Source of the DNA: an uncultured Paracoccaceae bacterium
GTDB taxonomy: Bacteria > Pseudomonadota > Alphaproteobacteria > Rhodobacterales > Rhodobacteraceae
DNA length: 64,000 bases
Direction of reading: 5' to 3'
Assembly (NCBI GenBank): GCA_947497065.1
Contig: CANMEQ010000004.1
Coordinates: forward strand, 248,001-312,000
Positions 35,025-43,929 of the stretch are shown here, in pieces. How positions within the stretch are numbered: position 1 is the first letter of the stretch; every line of letters begins with the position of its first letter. The notes below the pieces were generated by a model. That model worked only from the letters and a program-made list of their open reading frames with translations. It searched no databases and was not told the origin of the DNA. The position numbers and the translations under genes are program-made.

Positions 35025-36311
35025 TTATCGGCCTGCCACCCAATCGCGCCCGATGCTAAAGAACAACCCTTGCGATGAAGCGTTGTCTAGCCCGGTTTCA
35101 CGCCGTGTGGTGTGATCCGCGCCGACGGACACGCGCCAGTCTTGGGTCAACTGGCGGTTCAGCTGCACCTTGGCGGAAAGCTCTGATTCAGTTGTATCTG
35201 TGCTGAGGTTTTCTTGTTCCACGAAGGAGGCATTCAGCGACAGGGATGTGGCTGAGGTGAGGTCAAAATTCGCGCCGACAATTGCAGCGGTGTTCAAAAC
35301 CACATCATCATCATTTGACTCTGTTACTGCGGAGTTGAACTGGATTGAATAGCTGGACGTGCTTGTCGGTTGCACCTGATACTGCAGCCCGCCTGTTAGC
35401 CGGGTGTCGAAGCCATCGGACAGTGTCGCACCTACATCGAAGCGAAGGCTTGACCGTGCGGTCGGCGTCGCGGTGAGGCCGCCGGAGATGGTAAACCGGT
35501 CATTGTTGCTTTCAGGGGCGGAGTAAAACAGCTGACCACGTACCGATAGGTTGTCAGACCGTACAGCGGTGGCCCCGAGGCGGAGGTTCAATGTAGAGGA
35601 TTGATTTGTTGTGTCCGTCTCGCGCTGGGTTTGGCTGATCATCGTGTCGATCTGGATCGTCGGCGAGATATCGAGGTGTGCGTTGAGAGCGGCGGTGACG
35701 GATGTGCCGTCGACCAGATCTAGATTGCTGACGTCATCGTAGTTCAGCTTTGCGCCGGACACTGTTGCGCCCCATCCGAAGGGGCCGTTTTCGTTGGTCT
35801 GAAAGCCAAGCCGATACTGAAAGGCTTCGCGCGTGCCTGTGCCGGATGTGTCGCCGAAGTCATCGGATAATGTGGTGTGTTCATCGTCGATCAGGTCGCT
35901 TGAGTCGATAAAACTGATGTCGTCGCGACTGTAGGCGGCTGTCAGGAATGTTCGCACGTTGGGCGCAAGGTTGGTGTAGGAAAACCCGAGCGTTTCATCT
36001 CCAAAGGTTAGGTCTTCCGAGCCAGAGGTGTCATCGCTGAACACATAGCGGAGTGTGCCGCTGGCGCTCAATTCAATCTCCGACCGGCGGGTTTCCGATT
36101 TTAGAACATACCCCAAATCGGTGCTGGTGAATGTGCGGCTGTCGGAATTGCCGGGTGTTTGGGATGGATTTTGCGTGGAACGCAGGCTTTGATCAACCGA
36201 GAAGGTTGACGTCAGGCCGGTTGGGGTTTGCGCCAAAGACGGCAAAGCAACACTGGCAAAGATTGCCAGCGCTGATGCTCCGCCGATAGCCGATTTTTTC
36301 TTGGTATTCAT
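35025..36311 (-). CDS. EPS-associated outer-membrane beta-barrel protein
   Basis: A 428-residue protein with a Sec signal peptide (about 1-27, ALPSLAQ) and then alternating amphipathic beta strands rich in T, S, D and N. It ends in a strand with an aromatic near the C-terminus (QGLFFSIGRDWVAGR). It looks like the outer-membrane beta-barrel proteins (BBP2 type) found beside exosortase/EPS genes. A role in passing polymer or sorted proteins across the outer membrane is likely but inferred. It lies 30 bases after the export protein gene. Confidence 0.8.
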   Translation of the reverse strand: MNTKKKSAIGGASALAIFASVALPSLAQTPTGLTSTFSVDQSLRSTQNPSQTPGNSDSRTFTSTDLGYVLKSETRRSEIELSASGTLRYVFSDDTSGSEDLTFGDETLGFSYTNLAPNVRTFLTAAYSRDDISFIDSSDLIDDEHTTLSDDFGDTSGTGTREAFQYRLGFQTNENGPFGWGATVSGAKLNYDDVSNLDLVDGTSVTAALNAHLDISPTIQIDTMISQTQRETDTTNQSSTLNLRLGATAVRSDNLSVRGQLFYSAPESNNDRFTISGGLTATPTARSSLRFDVGATLSDGFDTRLTGGLQYQVQPTSTSSYSIQFNSAVTESNDDDVVLNTAAIVGANFDLTSATSLSLNASFVEQENLSTDTTESELSAKVQLNRQLTQDWRVSVGADHTTRRETGLDNASSQGLFFSIGRDWVAGR

Positions 36312-36341
36312 ATGTGCCCCGGGCATTTGGGTGTCGTGAGA

Positions 36342-36965
36342 TTATTCAAAAAGGCGACGTGCGGGGACAACAATGACGTCACCGTCCACCATCTGAGACA
36401 GGCCAACATCGCTTTGACCATCCAGAATTTGCTGGAAGTTCACGCTGTACACAGTGTCGCGCCCGTTAACGGCACGGCGCAATTGCACACGTTTCAAAGC
36501 GGCAAAATCGGTCATGCCACCAGCAAGCGAGAGTGCCTGAAGCAGTGTAATCGTCTCTTCGGTTTGAACCAAACCGGGGTTGTTCACTTCGCCGATGACA
36601 TAGATGTTCGTCACGATCGGGTCAGGCTCCGGTGCGGGTGCCGCTGGGACGACTTCGCGCAGCTCGATCAGGGACACCAACACCGTGGGTCGTGTGGCAA
36701 AGTTGCTTTCAAGACGGTTCGTCAGCACACGTTGTGCTTCGGTGATGGAGAGGCCCGCCACGCGGACGTTTCCCGCCAAGGGCATAGAAACACGACCATC
36801 AGGGGCCACAAGAACATCGCGGTCGATGGAAGAATCTTCTAGCACTTCAACGCGCAAAAGATCGCCAGAGCGAATTTTGAACGTTTGGGCAGAGGCGGAT
36901 GTTGCAAACAGGCTCGCAGCCAATACTAATAATACTACTAAAAAGCGTATATTTTTCATGATCAT
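36342..36965 (-). CDS. Wza-like polysaccharide export protein
   Basis: A 207-residue periplasmic or outer-membrane auxiliary protein with a signal peptide (about 1-26, ATSASAQ). A Poly_export domain follows (IRSGDLLRVEVLEDSSIDRDVLVAPDG, PLAGNVRVAGLS), then a SLBB domain (IYVIGEVNNPGLVQTEETITLLQALSLAGG). There is no lipobox, so it differs from classical Wza; short non-acylated forms are usual in exosortase-type EPS loci. An Ala/Pro linker (PAAPAPEPDP) separates the domains. The in-frame ATG at 36959 is an equally good start. Confidence 0.9.
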   Translation of the reverse strand: MIMKNIRFLVVLLVLAASLFATSASAQTFKIRSGDLLRVEVLEDSSIDRDVLVAPDGRVSMPLAGNVRVAGLSITEAQRVLTNRLESNFATRPTVLVSLIELREVVPAAPAPEPDPIVTNIYVIGEVNNPGLVQTEETITLLQALSLAGGMTDFAALKRVQLRRAVNGRDTVYSVNFQQILDGQSDVGLSQMVDGDVIVVPARRLFE

Positions 36966-37099
36966 TTCATTCTTGTTTTTTGGGGCGTCTGCTCGACTTA
37001 AGCGCCCGATTGCAAGAATCGTAGCAGCAAAGGGCTTTGCGGCTCTAGCTGGTTCGAAGAATTTATTCCGTAGCGTGTTTGAACAGTAACACTCGGGTC

Positions 37100-39535
37100 T
37101 TACCCGTCGTTCGCCGCAAGCAATGTCGCGTAGAGGGTGCGTGCCTCATCGAGCTTGGGAACAATTGAAAGACCTTGCGCTAAATCAAAGCCGCGTTCGA
37201 ACTCGTTCCGGGCCTCATCTACGCGCCCGCTTTGTGCGTATGCTGTGGCCAAGTTGAAGGCCAAGGTGGGGTTTTCGGGGAGGGCACGGGCGGCGGTGAC
37301 GAAGTTTAAAATCGCGTCGTCGAGCGCGCCTTGCCGCAATTGGATGTAGCCTAGAGTATCTAGAAACGCGGGTTCGATTGACCCCTTCAACGGGCCAGAA
37401 ATACGATCGGCAAGGGCCAGCGAATCTGCATCATCGGTGTAGTAGGCCAACATGCTGGCGTAATTGTTGATCACGACAAGATCTGTCGGGTCTGCCGCAT
37501 AGAGGGCGGCGTAATTGGCGAGGGCCGCTTCATACTGACGCGCCTGTTCTTGCTCAAGCGCGCGCAGCAGGATCAGCGGGCGGGCATCTGGTTGGCGGGC
37601 CAAAGACGATTGCAACAGGGCCGATGCGGCGTCAGCATCGCCTGTTTGTTGCAATAGCCCGTACAAGCGCTGGATCGCGATCAGTTGATCCGGGTCTGTT
37701 TCTAGGGCGGCTTCGAACAATGCGATCGCGTCTTCGGTGCGCCCTTCCATGGACAGCAGGTTGGCCTCAATTACGGGCAGGGCCTCGCTGTCGGGAAAGC
37801 GGTCGCGCAGCGCGCTGAGTTGGGTGTGTGCTTCGTCAAAGCGACCGGTGAGCATTTGGATGCGCAGCAATTGTAGCTCGGTGCCGAGGTCATCGGTGCC
37901 GTCACCGTCTTCGTCCAATGTGTTGCGCAAGAAGCTGAGGCTGTCTTCGATCTGGTTTTCGTTGAACAAGATGTTCACTTGCAGGCTACGGGCCAGTGCG
38001 TTGGCATCAGGATTTGTGCTGTTGGCCAGTTGCGCGACCAGATTGCGCGCCGCATCCATATTGCCTTGTTGCAGCAGGATTTGCGCGCGTAGATCGGCGG
38101 CTTCGACGGAGAAGACATTGGCGAGGCTATCGTTCAAAACCCGATCGGCAGCCGATAGATTGCCGCGCCTGATTTGGAACTGGGCAAAGGGTATCGCGCT
38201 TTGGGGGGCTGCGTCGCTGAACTCCACGGCCTGCGCGAGACGCTGTTCGGCCAGTGCCACATTGCCCAAAAGCTGATGGGCATTGGCGAGCAACAACAAG
38301 GCAGCGGTGTTGCGCGGTGCTTGATCCAGAACGGTGCGCAGGTCGCTCACGGCGCTGGAGGGATCGTTGTCGCGCAAATGAAACGATCCGCGGATGACCA
38401 AGGCTTCCACGTGAGAGGGATCGCGCGCCAAAACTTCGTCATTGAGGGCTTCGACTTTTGCAGGGTCGCCCAGCACGCGGTACATATTGGCGAGAACGAT
38501 TTGCGCATCATTTTTAATGCCGATGTCGGTTATCTTTTCAACGATATCAGCCATGGCTGCCGGATCGCGGGTTTCGCCAGTTTCAAAACGAATGGCTGCG
38601 GCTTGGGCGGCGTAACGCAGGCCTAGGTCGGTCTCGCCATTAGCCTGTTGAAGCCTGTCCAATTCTGCGAGCGCGGTTGGAATGCCACGGGTTTGGGCCA
38701 AAAAATCTACGACGTTTAGATGGCCATCCGCGGGGCTGTCATCCGCACCGGCGCGTGCGCGTAGGAAAGTTTCGGCGGCTGCCAAATCATCGCGGGAGAC
38801 GAACCACGTCAACAGCATGCTTGCGATCTGTTCGTCATCGGGGGCCAGATCATGCAGGGCACGCAGGGTTTCACCCACATCTTCATCGCGGCCTGCGGCC
38901 TGTAATGTGCGCACGCGTGCCATCATCAGGGAGTGAGACGATGGGTGACGAGACAGCAGGTTGTCGATGTAAGGCAAAGCGCTTGCAGGATCGGGGCCTG
39001 TCGCGTGCCAGTCGACCAGAAGTCTTAGGGCTGTGTCCAATTCAGGATTGGCAGCGAGCAGGGCAAGTGCGTCTTCTGCGGTTTGCGCTGCTGTAATGTC
39101 GTCATTGCTTTGGCGTGCTGCGAAATAGGTTTGCATCAATCCCAAGGCCTGATGCGCGGGCAGGCTTGGGTCCATTTCGATGGCTGCTGCGCTGTGACGT
39201 TCAAATTCGCGGCGGTTGCCTGTGTCGAGGGAAAGCTCGGCCAACAAACGGCGGATTTCGACTGTGTCGGGATATTGTTCGATCAGGCGTAGATATTGCG
39301 CATAGGCCCCTTCCATGTCGCCTTGCGCCAACAGTGTTTCGGCTATCAATTTCCGGCCTTCGAAATGTTGCCCGTCATTTTGCAAAACGTTGCGGAGTTC
39401 TACCATCGCGCGGGCGTCGTCTCCGTCATCGAACAATGCAAGCGCGCTTTCGAAATGCTCTTGGGCGCGCTCTTGTTTATCGTAGCACCCCGTGAGGAAA
39501 ACGAGACTGGCACAGAGTAAAAAGGGAAAACGCAT
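37100..39535 (-). CDS. TPR lipoprotein of the exosortase/EPS system (PrsT-like)
   Basis: An 811-residue protein with a lipoprotein signal (FLTGC, Cys17) followed by about 18-20 tetratricopeptide-type helical hairpins from residue 25 to the end; typical units include ALVIRGSFHLRDNDPSSA and LDTLGYIQLRQGALDDA. Size, lipobox and position match the PrsT TPR proteins that accompany exosortases and EPS export. It probably scaffolds the periplasmic assembly machinery. It is the first gene of the leftward export/exosortase group and diverges from the ATPase-Wzz-kinase operon. Confidence 0.85.
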   Translation of the reverse strand: MRFPFLLCASLVFLTGCYDKQERAQEHFESALALFDDGDDARAMVELRNVLQNDGQHFEGRKLIAETLLAQGDMEGAYAQYLRLIEQYPDTVEIRRLLAELSLDTGNRREFERHSAAAIEMDPSLPAHQALGLMQTYFAARQSNDDITAAQTAEDALALLAANPELDTALRLLVDWHATGPDPASALPYIDNLLSRHPSSHSLMMARVRTLQAAGRDEDVGETLRALHDLAPDDEQIASMLLTWFVSRDDLAAAETFLRARAGADDSPADGHLNVVDFLAQTRGIPTALAELDRLQQANGETDLGLRYAAQAAAIRFETGETRDPAAMADIVEKITDIGIKNDAQIVLANMYRVLGDPAKVEALNDEVLARDPSHVEALVIRGSFHLRDNDPSSAVSDLRTVLDQAPRNTAALLLLANAHQLLGNVALAEQRLAQAVEFSDAAPQSAIPFAQFQIRRGNLSAADRVLNDSLANVFSVEAADLRAQILLQQGNMDAARNLVAQLANSTNPDANALARSLQVNILFNENQIEDSLSFLRNTLDEDGDGTDDLGTELQLLRIQMLTGRFDEAHTQLSALRDRFPDSEALPVIEANLLSMEGRTEDAIALFEAALETDPDQLIAIQRLYGLLQQTGDADAASALLQSSLARQPDARPLILLRALEQEQARQYEAALANYAALYAADPTDLVVINNYASMLAYYTDDADSLALADRISGPLKGSIEPAFLDTLGYIQLRQGALDDAILNFVTAARALPENPTLAFNLATAYAQSGRVDEARNEFERGFDLAQGLSIVPKLDEARTLYATLLAANDG

Positions 39536-39816
39536 TTACAGAAGTCCTTGGAAGACGTGAGATGAGGGCGGATAAAAGTGCAAAGCCTAGCCGCTACCGT
39601 ACCTTCGGTTGAATGCGAATGGCCAGTACATCACACCGAAAACTGTTCAACAGATGTTTGAATGCAATAGCGCGACAGTTTGTTTTGTTTGATTTGGAGT
39701 ATCGATTGCTTGCGAGGGTGAATTTTACTATGCCAGTAAAAAAACAAATTCAGCCGTGACAATCACGTGCGATAGAGCAGTAGGCCTGCACCTTCAGTCA
39801 GGCAACAGGAGCATCC
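39536..39816. promoter_or_regulatory. Divergent control region between the TPR lipoprotein and the EPS ATPase operon
   Basis: 281 bases without a gene. Two inverted repeats are visible: TTTTACT-ATGCC-AGTAAAA (39723-39741) and CGTGA-CAA-TCACG (39755-39767). They lie 50-95 bases before the ATPase start, where an operator would be expected. AGGAG sits just before that ATG. No regulator binding either repeat can be named. Confidence 0.4.
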
Positions 39817-40707
39817 ATGAGTTTGATCCTTCAAAGCGTTCTGGACCATTTTGGGCTGGATAGGCGCCCGTTCACGTTGCTGCCTGACCCTCAGTTTCTG
39901 TACATGTCGCGGCAGCATTTGAATGTGCAGTCAATTTTAGACTACGGCATTGCATCCTGTGCGCCAATTACATTGGTGACCGGTAAAATCGGGACAGGCA
40001 AAACAACACTGCTGCGGGATCATTTGACGCGCACGCCTGACAATATTCACCTAGGGCTGATCGCGAATGCGGCGCCAGCTGACCGGGTTGAGATGCTGCG
40101 CCTTGTTTTGTTTGCCTTGGGGCAAGACGCGCGGGACACTGAAAGCTACGCGGTGCTGTATGGGCAGCTCGAGTCGTTTGTGGTGGATGAATATCGGGCA
40201 GGTCGTCGTGTCGTTTTGGTGTTTGATGAAGCGCAGAATTTGGATGCCAATTCGCTAGAGCATTTGCGCATGTTGACGAACATCAACTTCGCAGATCATG
40301 AGCTGATCCAATTGGTTCTGATAGGTCAGCCGGAATTGCTAGAGACGGTGACGCGCCCCGAGTTGCGCCAGCTCGCCCAACGTATTTCTGCCAATGTATC
40401 GCTGACCAACCTCTCGGAAGCAGATATTGAGCCCTACATCCGCCGGCGGATGTCGGCCTGTGGCGTTGAGAATGAGGTGTTTGAGCCGCAAACGTTTAAG
40501 CGCATCTATGAGATTACCGAAGGTGTGCCGCGCATTGTAAATCAGGTTTGCGACTATGCTTTGCTCTATGCGTACAGCAATGAAGAGGCGACCGTCGGTC
40601 TTGAGATCATAGAGAAAGTGTTTACTGATGGCTTTATCTTAAGTGTCGGTCCTGACGCGCCGTTCCAATTGGGACAGCCGCTGTCGGACCAGACGCTGGA
40701 AAGTTAG
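39817..40707 (+). CDS. AAA ATPase of the exosortase/EPS system (ExeA-like)
   Basis: A 296-residue cytoplasmic ATPase. FGLDRRPFTLLPDPQFLYMS is the conserved N-terminus of the XrtA-associated/ExeA group. Walker A is GKIGTGKTTL, Walker B is VLVFDEAQNLD, followed by a sensor region (LIGQPELLETV) and an arginine-finger-like LAQRISANVSL. Such proteins accompany EPS chain-length genes, where they are thought to energise or regulate export; the exact role is unknown. First gene of a five-gene rightward operon. Confidence 0.9.
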   Translation: MSLILQSVLDHFGLDRRPFTLLPDPQFLYMSRQHLNVQSILDYGIASCAPITLVTGKIGTGKTTLLRDHLTRTPDNIHLGLIANAAPADRVEMLRLVLFALGQDARDTESYAVLYGQLESFVVDEYRAGRRVVLVFDEAQNLDANSLEHLRMLTNINFADHELIQLVLIGQPELLETVTRPELRQLAQRISANVSLTNLSEADIEPYIRRRMSACGVENEVFEPQTFKRIYEITEGVPRIVNQVCDYALLYAYSNEEATVGLEIIEKVFTDGFILSVGPDAPFQLGQPLSDQTLES

Positions 40708-40719
40708 GGTGAGAGTTTA

Positions 40720-42291
40720 ATGGACTTCTCCATTTATTGGCAGCTCTTCCGGCGCCGCATTCCGATGATACTTTTGTTGGTGACCATTGGCGGTGCAGCA
40801 GGGCTTTGGCTGGCGCTTTCTTTGCCACCGCAATTTCGCACAGAAGCGGTGCTGATTGTTGAGTCGGGTCAAATCCCGGATGAATTGGCGGCAAGCACTG
40901 TTCAAACGGGTGAGATTGAAGCGCTTCAGATCATTCGCCAACGCATCATGAGCCGAGAAGTGTTGCTAGAGATGGCGAATGATGTTGGCATTTACGCTGA
41001 CAATCCCGGTCTGGGCGCCGATGAAAAGGTCGCTGATTTGCGGGCGCGGATCGGCATTGAAACGCGGGGCGGGCCGGTGCGCCGCACGGTGGCCGATGCC
41101 ACAATTGTAAATGTCAGTTTTACGGCGCCAACAGCGCGAATGACGGCGGATACTGTCAACCAGATCGTGACCTTGATTTTGCAAACCAACGTTGAAATGC
41201 GCACATCTGTTGCGCGGCAAACGTTGGATTTCTTCAATCAAGAAGTGGAACGGTTTGAGCAAGAACTGACGCAAGTGAGCAGTCAGATTTTGAACTTTCA
41301 AGAAAGCAATCTTGAAGCGCTCCCCGACAGCTTGGAGTTTCGCCGCAACCGCCAAGCTGGATTGCAGGAGCGTCTGATCCAGCTTGAACGAGAGCAAGCC
41401 ACGCTGCAGGATCGTCGTGCGCAGCTTGTCACGTTTTTTGAAACAACGGGCAGCACGCTGATTGATGGACCCGGAAACACACAACGTAGCGTGGCGATCC
41501 GTCTGCGGCCCGAAGAGCAGAATTTGGCTGATCTGCAGACTGAGTTGGCGTCGCTGTCGGCGGTGCTGTCTGAAAACAACCCGCGGATTGTTTTGCTGCG
41601 CTCGCGGATTGAAGCGGCCGAAGCCTTGGTTGCGAATTTGCCGTCGCTTGATGAAGAAGATGGCACGAGCGGCGAAACCGAGACATCGTTATACGATGTG
41701 CAGTTGGCCGATCTTGATGCGCAGATCCTTTATATTGAGGATCAAAAAAGTGCCACCGAAGCACAGATGAACGAAATCAACCGCACTATTCAGGCGACGC
41801 CGGGAAATGCCGTGACCTTGTCATCGTTGGAGCGGACCTACGCAAACCTGCAAGAACAGTACAATCAGGCGGTCGCCAACAAAGCGCGCGCCGAAACGGG
41901 CAGTATGATTGAAGCATTGTCGCGGGGGCAGCGTATCACGGTTGTTGAGCAAGCGGTGCCGCCTGCGCAACCGTCCAGCCCGAACCGTCCGCTTATTTTG
42001 GCGGGTGGCATTGGGTTTGGGTTGTTTTTGGCTTTGGCCATCGCATTGCTGCTGGAGCTTTTGAACCGTACGATCCGGCACCCGAACGATTTACAAAAGG
42101 GGTTGGGGATCGAGGTTTTTGCAACGGTGCCTTACATCGTCACCCCGCGTGAGGCTGCCAATACGCATTTGCGACGTGTGCTGACGGGATTGTTTTTTGC
42201 CTGTGTTGTGGGTGGTGGGCTTTGGTTCATTGATCAAAACGTGACGCCTTTGGTTCCTTTTGTTCAAAGACTGCTTGGAACTGGGCTGTAA
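40720..42291 (+). CDS. Polysaccharide chain-length determinant protein (Wzz/PCP-2a-like)
   Basis: A 523-residue inner-membrane protein with a TM helix at about 15-33 and another at about 425-447, plus a third hydrophobic segment near 485-505. The long periplasmic part contains two coiled-coil stretches (about 165-240 and 270-385). The N-terminal Wzz domain (FRTEAVLIVESGQIPDELA) and the GNVF-like block before the second helix (VVEQAVPPAQPSSPNRP) are standard. It lacks a fused kinase, which is supplied by the next gene. It sets polymer length together with the polymerase. Confidence 0.92.
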   Translation: MDFSIYWQLFRRRIPMILLLVTIGGAAGLWLALSLPPQFRTEAVLIVESGQIPDELAASTVQTGEIEALQIIRQRIMSREVLLEMANDVGIYADNPGLGADEKVADLRARIGIETRGGPVRRTVADATIVNVSFTAPTARMTADTVNQIVTLILQTNVEMRTSVARQTLDFFNQEVERFEQELTQVSSQILNFQESNLEALPDSLEFRRNRQAGLQERLIQLEREQATLQDRRAQLVTFFETTGSTLIDGPGNTQRSVAIRLRPEEQNLADLQTELASLSAVLSENNPRIVLLRSRIEAAEALVANLPSLDEEDGTSGETETSLYDVQLADLDAQILYIEDQKSATEAQMNEINRTIQATPGNAVTLSSLERTYANLQEQYNQAVANKARAETGSMIEALSRGQRITVVEQAVPPAQPSSPNRPLILAGGIGFGLFLALAIALLLELLNRTIRHPNDLQKGLGIEVFATVPYIVTPREAANTHLRRVLTGLFFACVVGGGLWFIDQNVTPLVPFVQRLLGTGL

Positions 42292-42312
42292 TGGGAAGAG
42301 GGGGATATAGGT

Positions 42313-43125
42313 ATGGAACGTTTACAAGCCGCTATCGAAAAAGCCCGGCGTGAACAGCCCAAAGCGGTTGCACGGCAGGGAACGTCTGCCGATGCGTTAT
42401 GGCAAGCATTGCCGATGATGCAGCTTGATCCTGCGGTTTTGACCCGCAACCGTGTATTCACGGCAAGCGCCTCTGCCGACGAGGCTGTGTCGTTTGATAT
42501 TTTACGCACACGTACGCTGCGCATGATGCAAGAAAAAGGCTGGCGGCGTTTGGCGATCACTTCCCCGACTGCATCATGTGGGAAAAGCACGTTGACGCTA
42601 AACCTTGCGATGAGCCTCGTGCGACAGCGGGACGCGCGCGCGATCCAGATCGAAATGGACATGCGCCGACCGAGCCAAAGCCGATTGATGGGGTTGGGTT
42701 TATCTGCGGATGAACTCTCTCGTTCGAACGTCGAAAGGGTGATGACGGGGCAGGCGCGTTTCGAAGAGGCGGCGCAACTTATCCAACCTGGTTTGGCAAT
42801 TTTGAACAGCGCGAAATCCGTTTCAAACGCGTCCGATATTTTGTTGGACCGAAATGTGCCTGATGTCCTCAACGATATTGAAGCACGCTACAAACCGGAT
42901 GTGATGTTGTTCGATATGCCGCCTGCTTTGTTGAACGATGATACGGCGGCATTTCTAAAACACGTGGATTGCGTGCTGATTGTTGCGGCTGCGGAGCAAA
43001 GCACTGTCAGCGAAATTGATCGGTGCGAGCGTGAAATTGCGGCTCAGACAAATGTTATGGGCGTAGTTCTCAACAAGCTGCATCTCAAGACATCTGAATA
43101 TGGCAGCTACGCCTATTACACCTAA
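42313..43125 (+). CDS. CpsD/CapB-like BY-kinase partner of the chain-length protein
   Basis: A 270-residue cytoplasmic ATPase of the bacterial tyrosine-kinase family. The P-loop is ITSPTASCGKSTLTLN, lacking the first glycine as in several BY-kinases. Walker A' is in IQIEMDMRRPS and Walker B in VMLFDMPPA. The tail ends with four tyrosines (SEYGSYAYYT), a short version of the autophosphorylated Tyr cluster. It follows the chain-length gene by 21 bases. Phosphorylation cycles of such proteins control EPS polymerisation and export. Confidence 0.9.
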   Translation: MERLQAAIEKARREQPKAVARQGTSADALWQALPMMQLDPAVLTRNRVFTASASADEAVSFDILRTRTLRMMQEKGWRRLAITSPTASCGKSTLTLNLAMSLVRQRDARAIQIEMDMRRPSQSRLMGLGLSADELSRSNVERVMTGQARFEEAAQLIQPGLAILNSAKSVSNASDILLDRNVPDVLNDIEARYKPDVMLFDMPPALLNDDTAAFLKHVDCVLIVAAAEQSTVSEIDRCEREIAAQTNVMGVVLNKLHLKTSEYGSYAYYT

Positions 43126-43145
43126 CGTAATTAGTTTGGACGCAT

Positions 43146-43916
43146 ATGCCATTTTTTAAAATCGATGAACGGCTGGTTTACTACGCGCATGTACCTAAAT
43201 GCGGCGGGTCTTCGATTGCGCATTATATTCGGGACAGATTTGGTCCATTGGCGTTTCACGACAATGCATACATGCACCAAGAGGCGGCCCAACGGTGGAC
43301 TGCTTCTTCGCCACAGCATGTGGATGCAGCGACACTGGATCGCCTGATCCCGTTGTCATTCTTCGATGCCGCTTTTGCAATTGTGCGTCATCCGGTCGGT
43401 CGCGCAGTGAGCACCTACCATTTTCAGCTTGAAGTCGAACAGTCTATTCAACCGACGACCAGTTTTTCGGATTGGTTGCAGGCTCTTTCCGAACCGCACG
43501 ACACCGCGCCCTTTAGATATGACAACCACACCCGACCTATGAGCGAGATCGTCCCAGACGGGGCTACGGTTTTTCATATGGAGCATGGTCTGGATGCTTT
43601 GGTGCCTTGGTTCGACGGTTTGGCGGGCACGCAAAGCAAGCCGCGCGCGATTATTCCTGAAAACGTTCGCGGTGATTACGTTACCGTTGATAAGCCACGG
43701 GTTTCGCCCTCTAATTCGGATCTCGACATGATCGCGACGTTGTATGCTGTCGATTTTGAACGGTTTGGCTACCAAATTGATGCACCCGAACCTGCAGCAA
43801 CAGCGCCTGTCGTTTCTGATGCTTTCATCGCCCAGCGAGACCGTGCATTGGCCGCAGCGGCGAGTCCTTGGGGCCGATTGAAGCGCAAGGCCCTGCGTAA
43901 GTTTTCAAAGCTTTGA
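43146..43916 (+). CDS. Sulfotransferase family protein
   Basis: A 256-residue protein. YYAHVPKCGGSSI is the 5'-phosphosulfate-binding loop and AIVRHPVGRAVSTYHF is the 3'-phosphate-binding motif, both near canonical. The C-terminal 50 residues are basic (LKRKALRKFSKL). Its place between the kinase and flippase genes suggests it adds sulfate, from PAPS, to a sugar of this polymer, which would make the capsule strongly anionic. No sulfate-activation genes are in the window. The acceptor is inferred. Confidence 0.85.
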   Translation: MPFFKIDERLVYYAHVPKCGGSSIAHYIRDRFGPLAFHDNAYMHQEAAQRWTASSPQHVDAATLDRLIPLSFFDAAFAIVRHPVGRAVSTYHFQLEVEQSIQPTTSFSDWLQALSEPHDTAPFRYDNHTRPMSEIVPDGATVFHMEHGLDALVPWFDGLAGTQSKPRAIIPENVRGDYVTVDKPRVSPSNSDLDMIATLYAVDFERFGYQIDAPEPAATAPVVSDAFIAQRDRALAAAASPWGRLKRKALRKFSKL

Positions 43917-43929
43917 CAGGCTAGAACGG

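Noticed and set aside
43146-43916. Sulfotransferase as a spike or GTA component
   Set aside because: It is in the export operon, not beside the spike genes, and carries both PAPS motifs, so an EPS-modifying role is simpler.
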